Source of the DNA: Cryptomeria japonica
Taxonomy: Eukaryota; Streptophyta; Pinopsida; Cupressales; Cupressaceae
DNA: 64,000 nucleotides
Direction: 5' to 3'
NCBI RefSeq assembly: GCF_030272615.1
Contig: NC_081409.1
Coordinates: 22,258,260 to 22,322,259, forward strand
Below, piece after piece: positions 32,550-43,320 of the stretch; within the stretch, counting starts at the first letter, position 1, and every line of letters begins with the position of its first letter. A program made the translations under genes and the position numbers. The notes under the pieces were generated by a model. That model was given only the letters and a program-made list of their open reading frames with translations. It did not search any database and was not told the origin of the DNA.

Positions 32550-34068
32550 TTTAAGAACTTGAGGAGATCCAATATCTACTAATTATTTCAGGAAGGGCAG
32601 TCCTAAAATTGATGGAACCAACTATGGGATATTGAAAATCAGAATGGAGACACATCTAAATTGCATTGGTAAAGACATTTGGGAAGTTACAAAGAAAGGT
32701 TATACTGCTGCTATAGCTGGTTAGCCCAGCCCAACTACCTTAGCTAAAGATGAGGAGAATGATTGCAAAGCAAGAGAAGCACTTTTGAGTGCATTATCAG
32801 ATCAACAAATCATGGGACTATTAGATAGGTCTACTGCTAAAGCTATTTGGGATCATTTGGAAACACTGAATGAAGGAGATTCCATAGTCAAAATTGCAAA
32901 ACTTGAGAGCTTCCGAGTCAGGTATGAACATCTAAAAATGGAAGAAGATGAAAGGATTTCTGCTTTTATGGAAAGAGTAAATGAAATTATTTTGGGTATT
33001 AAATGTTGTGGAGGAACCTTAAGTGAGGATGAAATTGTTTCAAAATTTTTAAGAGGATTGCCACCAGCATATAAAATGAAGGTTACTACTATAAATCAGT
33101 TGAGAACAATGCCTAATACATCAGTAACTAGGGATACATTGATTGGAAAATTTTCAGCCTTTGAAATTGAGGAATTTGGTCCTGTTGCTACTATAAAGAC
33201 AGATTTGGCCTTTAAAGAATCAACATCGTCTGCTCCATCATTTGATAAATCAGATTGGAAAGCCTTTTATGCAAGAGAACTTGAAGAAACTAGGAAGGAG
33301 AATGAAGAGCTTGAAGAACTTGAAACAGTATTTGCAAGGAAAATGCCTAAAGGTCCATTTGGAAGTAAGTATGAAGGTAAAGCACCCTTTAAATGTTTTA
33401 ACTACAATAAGATTGGTCATATGGCTTCGAGATGCCCTGATAGACATACTAGACTAAGAGAAGAAGCTAGAAGAACATACAAGCCTAATCCTAAATATCA
33501 GAGATACATATTTAAGAAGAACAAAGACAAATCTTGTTACATCACTGATGAAGGTGTGACTGATGATTTTGATGAGGATCCAGTAGACAATGGATGGGTT
33601 TTTGTTGCTATAATAGAAGATCAACTGACACCTATTGCTCAACCAGTAGAACAAGCCCTAGCAGCTAAAGTTGAAGTAAAGGATGAATTGATCATTGACT
33701 CAAGATGCTCACATCATATGATAGGAGACAAAGGTAAATTCTTGAACTTTCAAGAATACAATGGAGGTTTAGTAAGATTTGGAGATGACAAAGCCTGTTC
33801 AATCAAAGGTAAGGGTACAATATCTCTTGATGGTAAGAATAACACTAACAATGTTTACTATGTTGAAAGATTAAAGCATAATCTTTTAAGTGTTGGTCAA
33901 TTGGTTGAGAGAGGATTTCAGTTACAATTTAAGAATGGAAAATGCAAAATCATGAACAAAACTAATTTAGAAATTGCAACCGGTAATCAGACTAGAGGTA
34001 ATATCTTTCATTTGAATAACAGTGAAAAGACATGCTTGATTGCACATATAGATGAAAGTTGGTTATGA
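32550..34068 (+). pseudogene. gag and protease of the Sirevirus-like element
   Basis: Coding begins near 32560 (KIDGTNYGILKIRMETHL is the typical copia gag start), meets a TAG at about 32723, and is open from 32785. The UBN2-type gag core is about 32785-33190. The zinc knuckle at about 33390 reads CFNYNKIGHMASRC, so the second Cys is Tyr. The protease loop near 33695 reads IIDSRCSHHM; the Gly of the Asp-Ser-Gly triad is Arg. The frame closes at TGA 34066 in a Trp position at the start of the integrase. Both changes are G-to-A, and both would inactivate the domain. Confidence 0.9.
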
Positions 34069-34966
34069 CATAAGAGACTCTATCATGTAAACTTTGATTG
34101 CATGGTAAAGATCAGTACTTCTAAGGCAGTTAGAGATCTACCTAAAATTGTCAAACCTCAGAATACAATTTGTAAGGAATGTCAATTTGAAAAATAAGTT
34201 AGAGCTAGTTTCAAAAGTATTCCAGAAAAATCCAATAATTCTCTTGATTTGATTCACATTGATTTATGTGGTCCAGCTAGAACTAAAAGCTTACAAGGTG
34301 ATAGATATTTCATGCTAATTATTGATGATTATTCTAGAATGTGTTGGGTTACTTTTCTCAAAGAAAAATCAGAAGCACTTGGAAAGTTCAAACTATTCAA
34401 AGCAATGGTTGAAAATGAAACCGGTAAGAAAATCAAATGTTTAAGATCAAATCAAGGAGGAGAATTCACATCTAAGGAATTTAATACATTCTATGAAGTG
34501 AATGGAATTAGAAGACAACTATCAACACCTCAGACACCACAGCAGAATGGAGTTGTTGAAAGGAAAAATAGAACTATCTTGGATGTAGCAAGAAGTATGT
34601 TATCTAAAGAAAATTTACCACGTGTATTAAAGAGAACCACTTAGCACAGTGGTTTATACATTCAACAAAGTTCACATCAAAGGTGAAACCGGTAAGACCC
34701 CTCATGAACTATGGTTTGGTAATACTCCTACTCTTAAGTATTTCAGAATTTTTGGAAGTAAATGTTATTTTAGAAGAGATGAGTATATTGGAAAATTTGA
34801 TCCTAGAAGTGATGAATGAATATTTCTTGGTTATTCATCTAAGAGCAAGACATATAGATGTTTTAACAAAAGATTGCAAAAAATTGTTGAGAGTATAAAT
34901 GTAAAAATTGATGAACAATTCAGAGGAACTTCAAGGTATATAGACTCTGAACCGGCAACATAAATT
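34069..34966 (+). pseudogene. Integrase of the Sirevirus-like element
   Basis: GAG-pre-integrase and zinc motif (HKRLYHVNFD, CKECQFEK), a TAA near 34196, then the core: HIDLCGPARTKS with the first Asp, LRSNQGGEF where the second catalytic Asp is Asn (about 34445), and NGVVERKNRT with the Glu (about 34550). TAG at 34642 and a frameshift next to it, then TFNKVHIKGETGKTPHELW and FRIFGSKCYF, followed by TGA near 34817 and TAA near 34961. The D-to-N change is another G-to-A. Confidence 0.88.
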
Positions 34967-36712
34967 GTGACAAATGAACCTACACTAAATCCACTGGTAC
35001 AGAATGAAGATCCAATTACCCTGGTACCATCTAATGATTTCACAGTAATTGAAGAACAACAACAAACTAAGACACCCCGGTATGTAAGATTGAATCATTC
35101 TGAAGATCAGATAATTGGAAACAAATTTAAAGGATTTATGACAAGAGGAAGATTGGAAAATGAAGAGGTATGTCTTATTTCTCAAATTGAACCATCATCT
35201 GTTAATGAGGCACATGAAGATAAATTTTGGATTGAAGCTATGAAAGAAGAATTAGAACAAATTGAGAAAAATAATACTTGGACATTAGTTCCCTGACCTA
35301 GAGATAAAAATGTAATTGGAACCAAATGGGTATTTAGAAACAAACTTAATGAAGATGGTAAGGTTGTCAGAAATAAAGCAAGACTAGTGTGTAAGGGATA
35401 TTCTCAGAAAGAAGGAGTTGATTACAATGAAACCTTTGTATCGATAGCTAGAATTGAGGCATTTAGATTATTCTTGGCTTTTGCAGCACACAAGAACTAC
35501 AAAGATTATCAAATGGATATTAAATGTGCATTTTTGAATGGAGATCTTGAAGAGGAAGTGTACACTAAACAACTTGATGGATTTTCTTTGACAAATGACA
35601 ATGATATGGTTTGTAGGTTAAGAAAAGCTCTGTATGGACTGAAACAAGCCTCAAGAGCTTGGTATGCAAGGTTGGATAAGTATCTTTTAAAGATTGGTTT
35701 TACTAAACGAAATGCAGACAACAATTTATATTACAAAATAACTAATGATGATATCTTGATTATAGAAGTATTCGTTGATGATATAATCTTTGGAGGACAA
35801 GATGGATTATGTAAAGAATTTTCTATTAAAATGCAACAAGAATTTGAAATGTCTATGATTGGAGAAATAAAATTCTTTTTAGGATTGTAGATTTCACAGA
35901 CTGACAAAGGTATATTTTTGAGTCAATCCAAGTACTTGAAAGAGTTACTAAAGAAATTTGGGATGGAGAACTCTAAACTGGTAAGCACACCTATGACTAC
36001 AAATGACAAATTATCTCAAAGGGATGAATCTACACCTATTAATCCAACTAGATACAAATCTATGATAGGAGGTTTACTATATTTGACACAAACCAGACCT
36101 GATATTATGAATGCAGTATGTATTGTTTCTAGATTTCAAAATAATCCTAGAGAAAATCATGAATCAGCAGTAAAGAGGATTTTCTGGCTCTTACAAGGCA
36201 TTGCAAATCTTGGATTATGGTATCCTAGAGATGAAAATTTTGATCTATGTGCATACACAGATGCAAATTGGGTAGGAGACGTGGATGATAGAAAAAGCAC
36301 CACCGACGGAGCATTCTTTCTTGGAAAGAGATTAGTTTCTTGGTTGAGTAAGAAATAGAGTTGTACATCATTATCAACAACAGAATCAGAATATGTTGTA
36401 GCAGCAACTAACTGTACATAGTTACTATGGATTAAGAAAATGTTGAAAGACATAAAGGTAAAATGCAAGGAACCTATTACTATATATTGTGATAACATTG
36501 CAGCAATTGATATATCTAAGAATCCGGTATTACATTCTAAAACAAAACATGTTTGTATCAAACTAAATTTTCTAAGGGAAAAAGAGATAAAACTGGTTTA
36601 TGTGAATACTAAAGAACAACTTGCAGATATTTTCACAAAACCTTTGCCTAAGGAGACTTTTGAATATCTTAGAGATCAACTTGGAGTCATACCACCACTG
36701 GTAGAGACTTAG
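34967..36712 (+). pseudogene. Reverse transcriptase and RNase H of the Sirevirus-like element
   Basis: One frame from 34967 to TAG 36710: NNTWTLVP, TGA at 35294-35296, then GTKWVFRNKLNEDGKVV, LARKALYGLKQASRAWY-type motifs, FVDDIIFGG (about 35770, catalytic YVDD box as FVDD), TAG at 35888, then SKYLKELLKKFGM, GGLLYLTQTRPDIM, the RNase H with AYTDANWVGD and ESEYVVAATN, TAG at 36356 and 36418, and CDNIAAIDISKNPVLHS to KTKHVCIKLNFLRE and IFTKPLPKE. All stops but the last fit Gln, Arg or Trp codons changed by one transition. Confidence 0.9.
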
Positions 36713-37077
36713 ATAGTTGATGATCATCATCAGCCGATAGAACTTATAGAGAAATATTTTACTCCAGTCTTTGATGAGGAAGCTATTTCTCAGGGGGAGT
36801 AGTTGGTATATTGAATTGATTGGTATTTTGTATATGCACTTGATTTTATTAATGTAACTTTGGCATTTGATGTCAAAGGGGGAGAGATATCTATGGAAAA
36901 ACACATTATCCTTTTAAGGAGAGATTGGTATTGAAAAACTTTGGATAACACATGTTGCTCCCAGGGGGAGAGATTGTTGTTTAGGAGAGATTGTTGGTTG
37001 TTGGTATTTGGCATTTCTGTTTTGGTACTTTGATGGTTTTTCCATCTTGTGTTTCCATCAATGCCAAAGGGGGAGAT
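36713..37077 (+). promoter_or_regulatory. 3' non-coding region with four polypurine tracts
   Basis: AGGGGGAG-type tracts lie at about 36791, 36875, 36961 and 37064; the last, CCAAAGGGGGAGAT, abuts the 3' LTR and is the working tract. Repeated tracts in this position are described for Sireviruses. The two non-autonomous elements in this window have the same arrangement. Confidence 0.8.
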
Positions 37078-38139
37078 TGTTGGTATTTTGGTATGGTTTT
37101 GTCATTGATGTCAACACCTACTAAAACACTAGCACTTTGGAGATCCAACAACATTCACCGGCAAGCAAGTAACTATTGCACAGTTACTGGTATATGGTTC
37201 ACCGGTAGGATATAATGATCACCAACACTTGGAATGATATGGAAGACACCTAGTAATGTCGAAGACATCATGTGGATACTTTGTTTTGAAGAATTAATCA
37301 TTGGTATATTCATATTTTCTTTTACAGATAAATAGGTCTAGGGTTACCTAGGGTTACACCGATAGGTTTATCTTTTCCAGATCAACATGGCATGCTATGG
37401 AGATGATTAATTATTATTGTAAATGCATTAAGCTGACATGTTTAATTGGTTATTGCATCAGACATTATATTGTTTGTAAAATGTTTTTATTGTAATATCT
37501 TGTAGAACCGACCTACTAAAATTGGTCTTAGGTTATGGTATAAATGTAATATCTTATTTGTAAGATCGAATGTGGAATGTGAAAAAGAATTGTGTGAAGG
37601 TATATGAGAGATTAAGCAGAGCTATACATGAAGACATCATTTGAAGGTGAAGCTAGGTTTTTGTGAAAGCATATCAGCATTACACCGGTACTGAATCTAA
37701 CATATGAAGATGCTATTTTGTGCAGTAGATTCTTATTGGATTGAACCATCCAACTATAGTCAGTGTGACTCCCTTTTTGTGATTGAGCAGTGAGCTCTAG
37801 GCTGTTGGCCTTTCTGCATGTGCAGACCCCATTTATGTACACTTACTATCTGCAGTAGTATCATCTGATTATGGGTAAGGTTTCCCACCATGGTTTTTCC
37901 CCTTACAGGGTTTCCACGTACAAATATTGGTGTTATGTGTTGTGGATGAATTTATGTTTATGTTTCATGCATTAATCTTTACCAGTATAGCAATTAACTA
38001 TTAACATTGTCTATCGACATACTTAACTAGTTTACCGGTATTAAGCATTAAGTTGGTTAAGTTGTTTTTGGTTTGAATTTATTAGACAACTGATTCACCC
38101 CCCCACCCCCCCCCTCTCAGTTGTCTCCGGGACCTAACA
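37078..38139 (+). repeat. 3' LTR of the Sirevirus-like element
   Basis: Starts TGTTGGTATTTTGG, ends GGGACCTAACA; followed by the target duplication CATAT. An 18-base C-rich stretch with one A lies at 38097-38114, near the end. Confidence 0.95.
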
Positions 38140-38144
38140 CATAT

Positions 38145-38251
38145 TGTTTTCATTATTTCAAACTTTTGTTGTTCTCTTCCATTGCAGTACAAAGGTAGTA
38201 ATTTTCACTTTTAAAGAGAACAAACATAAGTTTTCAAAATGGAGAACAACA
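38145..38251 (+). repeat. 3' LTR of the Tat-like element, last part
   Basis: Continues the LTR after the Sirevirus insertion (TGTTTTCATTATTTCAAAC) and ends GGAGAACAACA, followed by the target duplication GAATG. Confidence 0.9.
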
Positions 38252-38256
38252 GAATG

Positions 38257-38589
38257 TTACAGTTATTAATAGTAGTCTGTTTTTTTTCAACATGTTTTTA
38301 AAGATAAACTCGTATGTATATTTTTTGATCTCTATTGGGCTATTAGAGTGCCCAAGAAACTGTTTTCATCTACTTTAGATATAGTCATAGTAGTGGACTA
38401 ATGTTTAGGGGGCCTTCTCTTGTATGTTTTGGGTGTTTTTTGTGAAAGTTACTGGATGAAGAACTACAAAATGTTGTATCTTTTCCTTGGATATATTAAT
38501 AAAATCAAAATCTTATTATTGACCAAATAAAACTTTTTAAGGAAATGATATGCAAATGCTGAAAGTAAAGTCTAAACTAACCCAACCCT
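38257..38589. other. Flank of the Tat-like insertion
   Basis: This originally joined 8226. It has no gene. AATAAAATC near 38498 is a possible polyadenylation signal, and the GGGGGCCTTCTCTTGTATG wording resembles the 3' tail of plant LINEs, which would fit the RNase H remnant at 6805; that link is a guess. Confidence 0.35.
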
Positions 38590-39639
38590 TAGGTGTAATA
38601 TCGTTTAAGGTGCATGTTGTTAATAGGATCGAGGAGTGGATCTCCCTCCATTGTTGTCAAATTATAGGCATCATTTCCAACGACCCTTGTTATCACAAAA
38701 GGACCCAACCAATTAGGCTCAAATTTTCCAGGTTTTTCCTGTTCTACTAAGTTCCTTTGATTCTCTTTAAGAACTATATCCCCTACCTTAAAGCAACGTG
38801 GTCTTATATTTTTTTATAGCTTTGTTTCAATATGTTTTGGTAATCCTACAAGTGATTTAAGGTGTTTTATGATTTTTCATCAAATAGTTCTAACTCTTGC
38901 AAATGTGCAACTCTATAGTCCTTTGATATGATGTGCTTCAGGGAGACTATTAGTGATGTCAATTCTACCTCAATAGGCAAAATGTCTTCTGAACCATATG
39001 CTAAAGAGTATGGTGTAGCACATGTAGTTGTACGTACACCTATTCGATAAGACCAGAGTGCAAGATTTAGCTGAATATGCCAATCTCATCCTGCTTTGGC
39101 GACAACTTTCTTTAAGATTTTCATGATAATTTTATTAGTTGCCTCTACTTGACCATTTCTTTGGGGATAATGCGGAGTTGCAAAATGTTGTTGGATGTGG
39201 AACTAGTTGCATAGTTCACTCACTTCTTGGTTTTTGAATGGTCGCCCATTATCTGTAACGATGCACATGGGGATTCCATATTTGTAGATGATATAGTTTA
39301 GAATGAATTTAGCTATCTGTTTTCCTATAGTGTAAGTCAAAGGGATTTCCTCGATCCATTTAGTAAATTATTAAGTAGCTGTTAGTATGAACTTGAGTCC
39401 ATTGAAGGAGGTAGGGTTTATTTTTTCTACAAGATCCATTCCCCATTGTGAGAATGGCCATGGTGATGTAATTTGTTGAAGGTCCTGGGCAGGTGCATGG
39501 ATCAAATCTCCATGTATCTGACATTGTCTGTATTTTTGTACATACTTTTAAGAATCCTTCTCCATTGTTGGCCAATAATATCCTATTAGAGAAACAATTT
39601 CTTTGCTAATGCAAGACTAGAAGAGTGAGCACCATAGAT
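38590..39639 (-). pseudogene. Ty3/gypsy integrase, C-terminal part (minus strand)
   Basis: Minus strand, right to left: GYYWPTMEKD, WPFSQWGMDLVEKINP (first Asp kept), FTKWIEEIP, PMCIVTDNGRPF (second Asp kept, about 39235), HYPQRNGQVEATNK (Glu kept), then LPIEVELTSL, and finally GKFEPNWLGPFVITRVV to HLKRYYT and a TAA near 38590. The last 70 codons are uninterrupted; the rest has several stops. It is the same protein as 48336-48624, cut in two by the element at 39640-48335. No LTR of this element is visible. Confidence 0.85.
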
Positions 39640-40745
39640 TGTTGGCTTGATGATGATTGTAATGAATAACTTCATCATATGTTGTCATTGATGAAACACA
39701 TACACACACATATGTTCATATTGTCTACCGGTGTGACTGCAAAGTTGTTTATACTACAACTAGTATACTAGAGGTTTATATCTAACCGGTACATGGTGAC
39801 AACCGGTATGTACATAGAGACAACCAGTGGATATACATAACTCGACGTCAACCTGAAGATCCAACGGAGATTATCACAGGAGCATCAAAGGATAAATGGT
39901 TTATATGTTTAACTCCAACCGGTATTGTTGTGCCAATCACTATTCATTGATTATGTGATGAGTTATCACTAGTCGTGACGAGTTATCCTTACTGACAATT
40001 TTTTGCGGTATTTTTGTGATGAGTTATGATTGTTTGACCAGATACACTGCACCTAGGAAATTGGGATATGATATCTAGAGGTCGACATGAAATCTAAATG
40101 TCTATATATTGACATCACAATGAATTATTTTGTATGAGCAAAAGAGATATGTTATGTGCGAAGGCAGAAGTGTTAAGTTGTAGAGTATGTTGGTAAAGAA
40201 GTATTGAGTGCATAGAAGAGGATCTATACAAGAAAGTTGTGCTACTACTAGATCACACCACCTGTTATTTTCTAATCACCGCAACAGTCAAATCCCCTAA
40301 CCGGGCAAGCTCTAACAAGCTTTATTGTACAAATCCTTTAGCTAGGTGATCCATTTGTTTGGATTTAGAAATCCTCTATCGAGGTTACTCCTTACAGGGT
40401 ACTAACTTTTATAGGGTATATCTTTTAACTAAGCTTTGGGATCTTTAACAGGATTCACTCCTAGTAGAGCACTTTGTAGACCTTAACCAATTAGTTATCT
40501 ATTACTATAGAGAGTTAACTTGTGAGTCCCATCTCATTGTGGTTTTTACCTATTTGGGTTTTCCATGTATAAACTCTTATGTTATGGTGGATGTTTTACT
40601 TATTGTGGATGTTGTTATATAATTTTGGATTGCATACATATTGTTTAACAAACTTGTTAAGTATATCTACCGGTCAGTGTTTAAAGTAGTACTATTTTTG
40701 GTGTCACTAATTCACCCCCCCTCTTAGTGCTTTACAAGTCCATCA
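39640..40745 (+). repeat. 5' LTR of the plus non-autonomous element
   Basis: Starts TGTTGGCTTGATGATG, ends TACAAGTCCATCA after the CACCCCCCCTCTTAG end motif. ACCGGT palindromes at about 39727, 39784, 39802, 39917 and 40669. Confidence 0.95.
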
Positions 40746-41328
40746 ATTGGTATCAAAGCCTAACTTATTTAAAGCCTAATCACTTGGAAGGAAACCCTAA
40801 ATCTACCATGGGGGATATGATCTACTTTGAGATGGCTAGGTGATCCATTTGTTTGGATTTAGAAATCCTCTATCGAGGTTACTCCTTACAGGGTACTAAC
40901 TTTTATAGGGTATATCTTTTAACTAAGCTTTGGGATCTTTAACAGGATTCACTCCTAGTAGAGCACTTTGTAGACCTTAACCAATTAGTTATCTATTACT
41001 GTAGAGAGTTAACTTGTGAGTCCCATCTCATTGTGGTTTTTACCTATTTGGGTTTTCCACGTATAAACTCTTATGTTATGGTGGATGTTTTACTTATTGT
41101 GGATGTTGTTATATAATTTTGGATTGCATACATATTGTTTAACAAACTTGTTAAGTATATCTACCGGTCGGTGTTTAAAGTAGTACTATTTTTGGTGTCA
41201 CTAATTCACCCCCCCTCTTAGTGCTTTACAAGTCCATCAATTGGTATCAAAGCCTAACTTATTTAAAGCCTAATCACTTGGAAGGAAACCCTAAATCTAC
41301 CATGGGGGATATGATCTACTTTGAGATG
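40341..41328. repeat. 494-bp tandem duplication of LTR end, primer-binding site and ORF1 start
   Basis: 40341-40834 and 40835-41328 are near-identical (I count about three differences). The unit runs from GCTAGGTGATCC in the LTR to GAGATGGCTAG in ORF1, and the two GCTAG edges give microhomology. As a result there are two primer-binding sites (40747 and 41241) and two copies of the ORF1 start codon (40808 and 41302). Confidence 0.93.
40747..40760 (+). promoter_or_regulatory. Primer-binding site (first of two)
   Basis: TTGGTATCAAAGCC one base after the LTR; initiator-Met tRNA type. Second copy at 41241-41254. Confidence 0.85.
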
Positions 41329-42588
41329 GCTAGAGAGCTTGAGGCTAGTAGAAATGAGCTTGAAACCCTAAGGATCAAAATAAAAGCTTCTCAAGTCAAA
41401 AGGAGAGAGCTAACCGAACAACTGTTAGAAATATTTGATAATAGTTCTTCAGATGAGGCCAATATTGATGCTTTAGCTGAGGAAGATGAAAAACTAAATA
41501 GTGAAAAGCTAAATCTGAGGAGAGAGCTAGAAGGTCTTGCTATCCGCATGAGTCAAGAACTAGAAGCTAGGAGAACTGCTGAAGATCTCATCAAGGAAAG
41601 AGATAATGAGATTTCCAAGATCAAGCAAGAGAATGATACTTTGCATGAGAATTTGAATGCAGAGAAAGAAGAAAAAGAGAACCTATAGTTAGAATTTGAA
41701 TTAGCATCATCTCTGAGAGAGAACTTGTCAAAACATAATGAAGATATCACTAGACAGCTCACTGAAGCAAATGGGAAATTGGAAAAGTTCAACTGAAGTT
41801 CTACCTTGCTAGAAGAGAAAATTCAATCACAAAGGATGAATGGTGATACCTCTAGACTTGGTTTTCACACATCTAAAAGGGGAGAATCCTCCGGTACCAA
41901 GAGCAACACTCCTAAGAAAAAATCTGCTCCTAAGGTCAAAAAGCCTACTAGTAAGAAGGTCTCTAAACCTATTTGTTTTGTTTGCCATAAACTTGGTCAC
42001 ACTGCAAATGTTTGTAGAAACAAACCTAATGGAAATTCAAGCTACAATACAAATGCTAGGTATGTGTCTAAGAAATTTGAAGATCATTGCTTCACATGCA
42101 AAATGTATGGACATAGATCAGTTGAATGCATATATGGAGCAAATAATCCAATACCACATATGAATCCAAGACCAAATGGTAACTAGATGAGAAATTATGA
42201 TAACCGGGTTAACATGAACTGGCAAAGACCCTACGACAACCGGTTTAGTCCATTTGAGATGGAAAAGGTAACAAATGTCATTTGCACCATCTGTAACAAC
42301 TTTGGTCATGTGGCTATGAATTACAAAAGAAGAACTAGGAGAGGTAATACAAGACCTTGGAGATCATCTGGTATGGCTTGCTATCATTATCACAAATTGG
42401 GACACATGGCAAAATTTTGTAGATCTAGGAAGAGCAAACCAGTCAATCCTTCTAAAGATCAGAAAGGCAAGCAAAAGGTCAATATTGAAGAAACCAGAGA
42501 AGAAATGAATCAAATATGGAAGAACAAGAGTGATGATTCACCTAGAGAAGAAACTATTCCTTCACCTAGTGTGGAGAATTTTGCATAG
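41302..42588 (+). pseudogene. ORF1: coiled-coil protein with four zinc knuckles (plus copy)
   Basis: One frame of 428 codons from ATG 41302, with stops TAG 41686, TGA about 41794 and TAG 42184, all single transitions; no frameshift. Residues 1-170 are a heptad-like charged coiled coil (KASQVKRRELTEQL, RRELEGLAIRMSQELEARR). Then a Lys/Ser-rich linker, and four CCHC-type knuckles near residues 225 (CFVCHKLGHTANVC), 263 (CFTCKMYGHRSVEC), 328 (CTICNNFGHVAMNY) and 360 (CYHYHKLGHMAKFC). In the last two a Cys is Tyr (G-to-A). The likely role is gag-like binding and packaging of the element RNA. It does not look like the UBN2 gag of the Sirevirus-like element. The copy at 56355-57629 has the same layout and length. 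Confidence 0.88.
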
Positions 42589-43320
42589 GTAAATTGAGCC
42601 TTTTCAATATGGCTAAGGGGAGTGTAATGGTAAATACACTTTTGGACCCCTTGAGATGAATGAGTGGTAAGAGAATTTGAATGCATTCAATTTTGATAAC
42701 TTTTTGTCATTTGGTTATCAAACGGTTTTACATCTGTCAAAATTGTATGTATCATTAAGCGGTGTAATTAGGGTTTGTAACCCTAACGGGCGAGCATTTA
42801 ATGCAGTAGGAAAAAAGGATAAAAGTGAGTTTTCACTTTGTTATTTTTACCCTAACGCATATGAGAAAGAATTTTTTAGCGCTTGCAGAGCTAAGAAAGG
42901 ATTGTTAGCCGATTTTAGTCAAAGTTGTATCATAATTTGAGTGATCAAGCTGATTTGAAGGTTGGTGAAGATCAATCGGTTATCAAATAGTTTTACATCT
43001 GTCAAAATTGTATGTATCATTAATCAGTGTAATTAGGGTTTGTAACCCTAATGGGTGAGCATTTAATGCAATAGGAAAAAAGGATAAAAGCAAGTTTTCA
43101 CTTTGTTATTTTTACCCTAACGCATATGAGAAATAATTTTTGAGTGCTTGCAGAACTAAGAAAGGATTGTTAGCTGATTTTAGTCAAAGTTGTATCATAA
43201 TTTGAGTGATCAAGCTGATTTGAAGGTTGGTGAAGATAGAACTGGTGTGCACTTGAGTATTCAATCGGTAAATCAGGCAACGCGTGTAAAATAAGGTATT
43301 TCTTTGAAAAATCCTACTTC
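42589..43320 (+). other. Spacer between ORF1 and ORF2 with a 265-bp tandem duplication
   Basis: No gene. Two copies (about 42711-42975 and 42976-43240) of a segment containing TTTACATCTGTCAAAATTG, TTAGGGTTTGTAACCCTAA and ATTTGAGTGATCAAGCTG lie head to tail, offset 265 bp. Confidence 0.85.

Larger units (their letters stand above)
31447..38144 (+). mobile_element. Sirevirus-like Ty1/copia element, full length, dead
   Basis: LTRs at 31452-32514 (1063 bp) and 37078-38139 (1062 bp), target duplication CATAT (31447-31451 and 38140-38144). Primer-binding site TTGGTATCAGAGC at 32517, polypurine tract CCAAAGGGGGAGAT at 37064-37077. The 3' non-coding region holds four AGGGGGAG-type tracts and the LTRs carry ACCGGT palindromes, both recognised marks of Sireviruses. 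Domain order is copia. The empty site can be read in the paired 5' LTR of the host Tat-like element near 20610. Confidence 0.93.
8222..38256 (+). mobile_element. Tat-like Ty3/gypsy LTR retrotransposon, nested with four later insertions
   Basis: The element runs 8227-38251 and is flanked by the exact 5-bp target duplication GAATG (8222-8226 and 38252-38256). The 5' LTR begins TGTTGGGACCTATAAAATC at 8227 and the 3' LTR begins TGTTGGTACCTATAAAATC at 29246; both end GGAGAACAACA. The primer-binding site TTGGTGACTCTGCTGGGGA at 20729 is of the Tat/Ogre style. Order inside: coiled-coil and gag, protease, archaeal-type RNase H, reverse transcriptase, degenerate RNase H, integrase. With insertions removed it would be roughly 14 kb. 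Later insertions sit in the 5' LTR (8727-17604), the integrase (27492-28526) and the 3' LTR (31452-38139). The internal frames carry many stops and several frameshifts, so it is dead. Confidence 0.9.
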
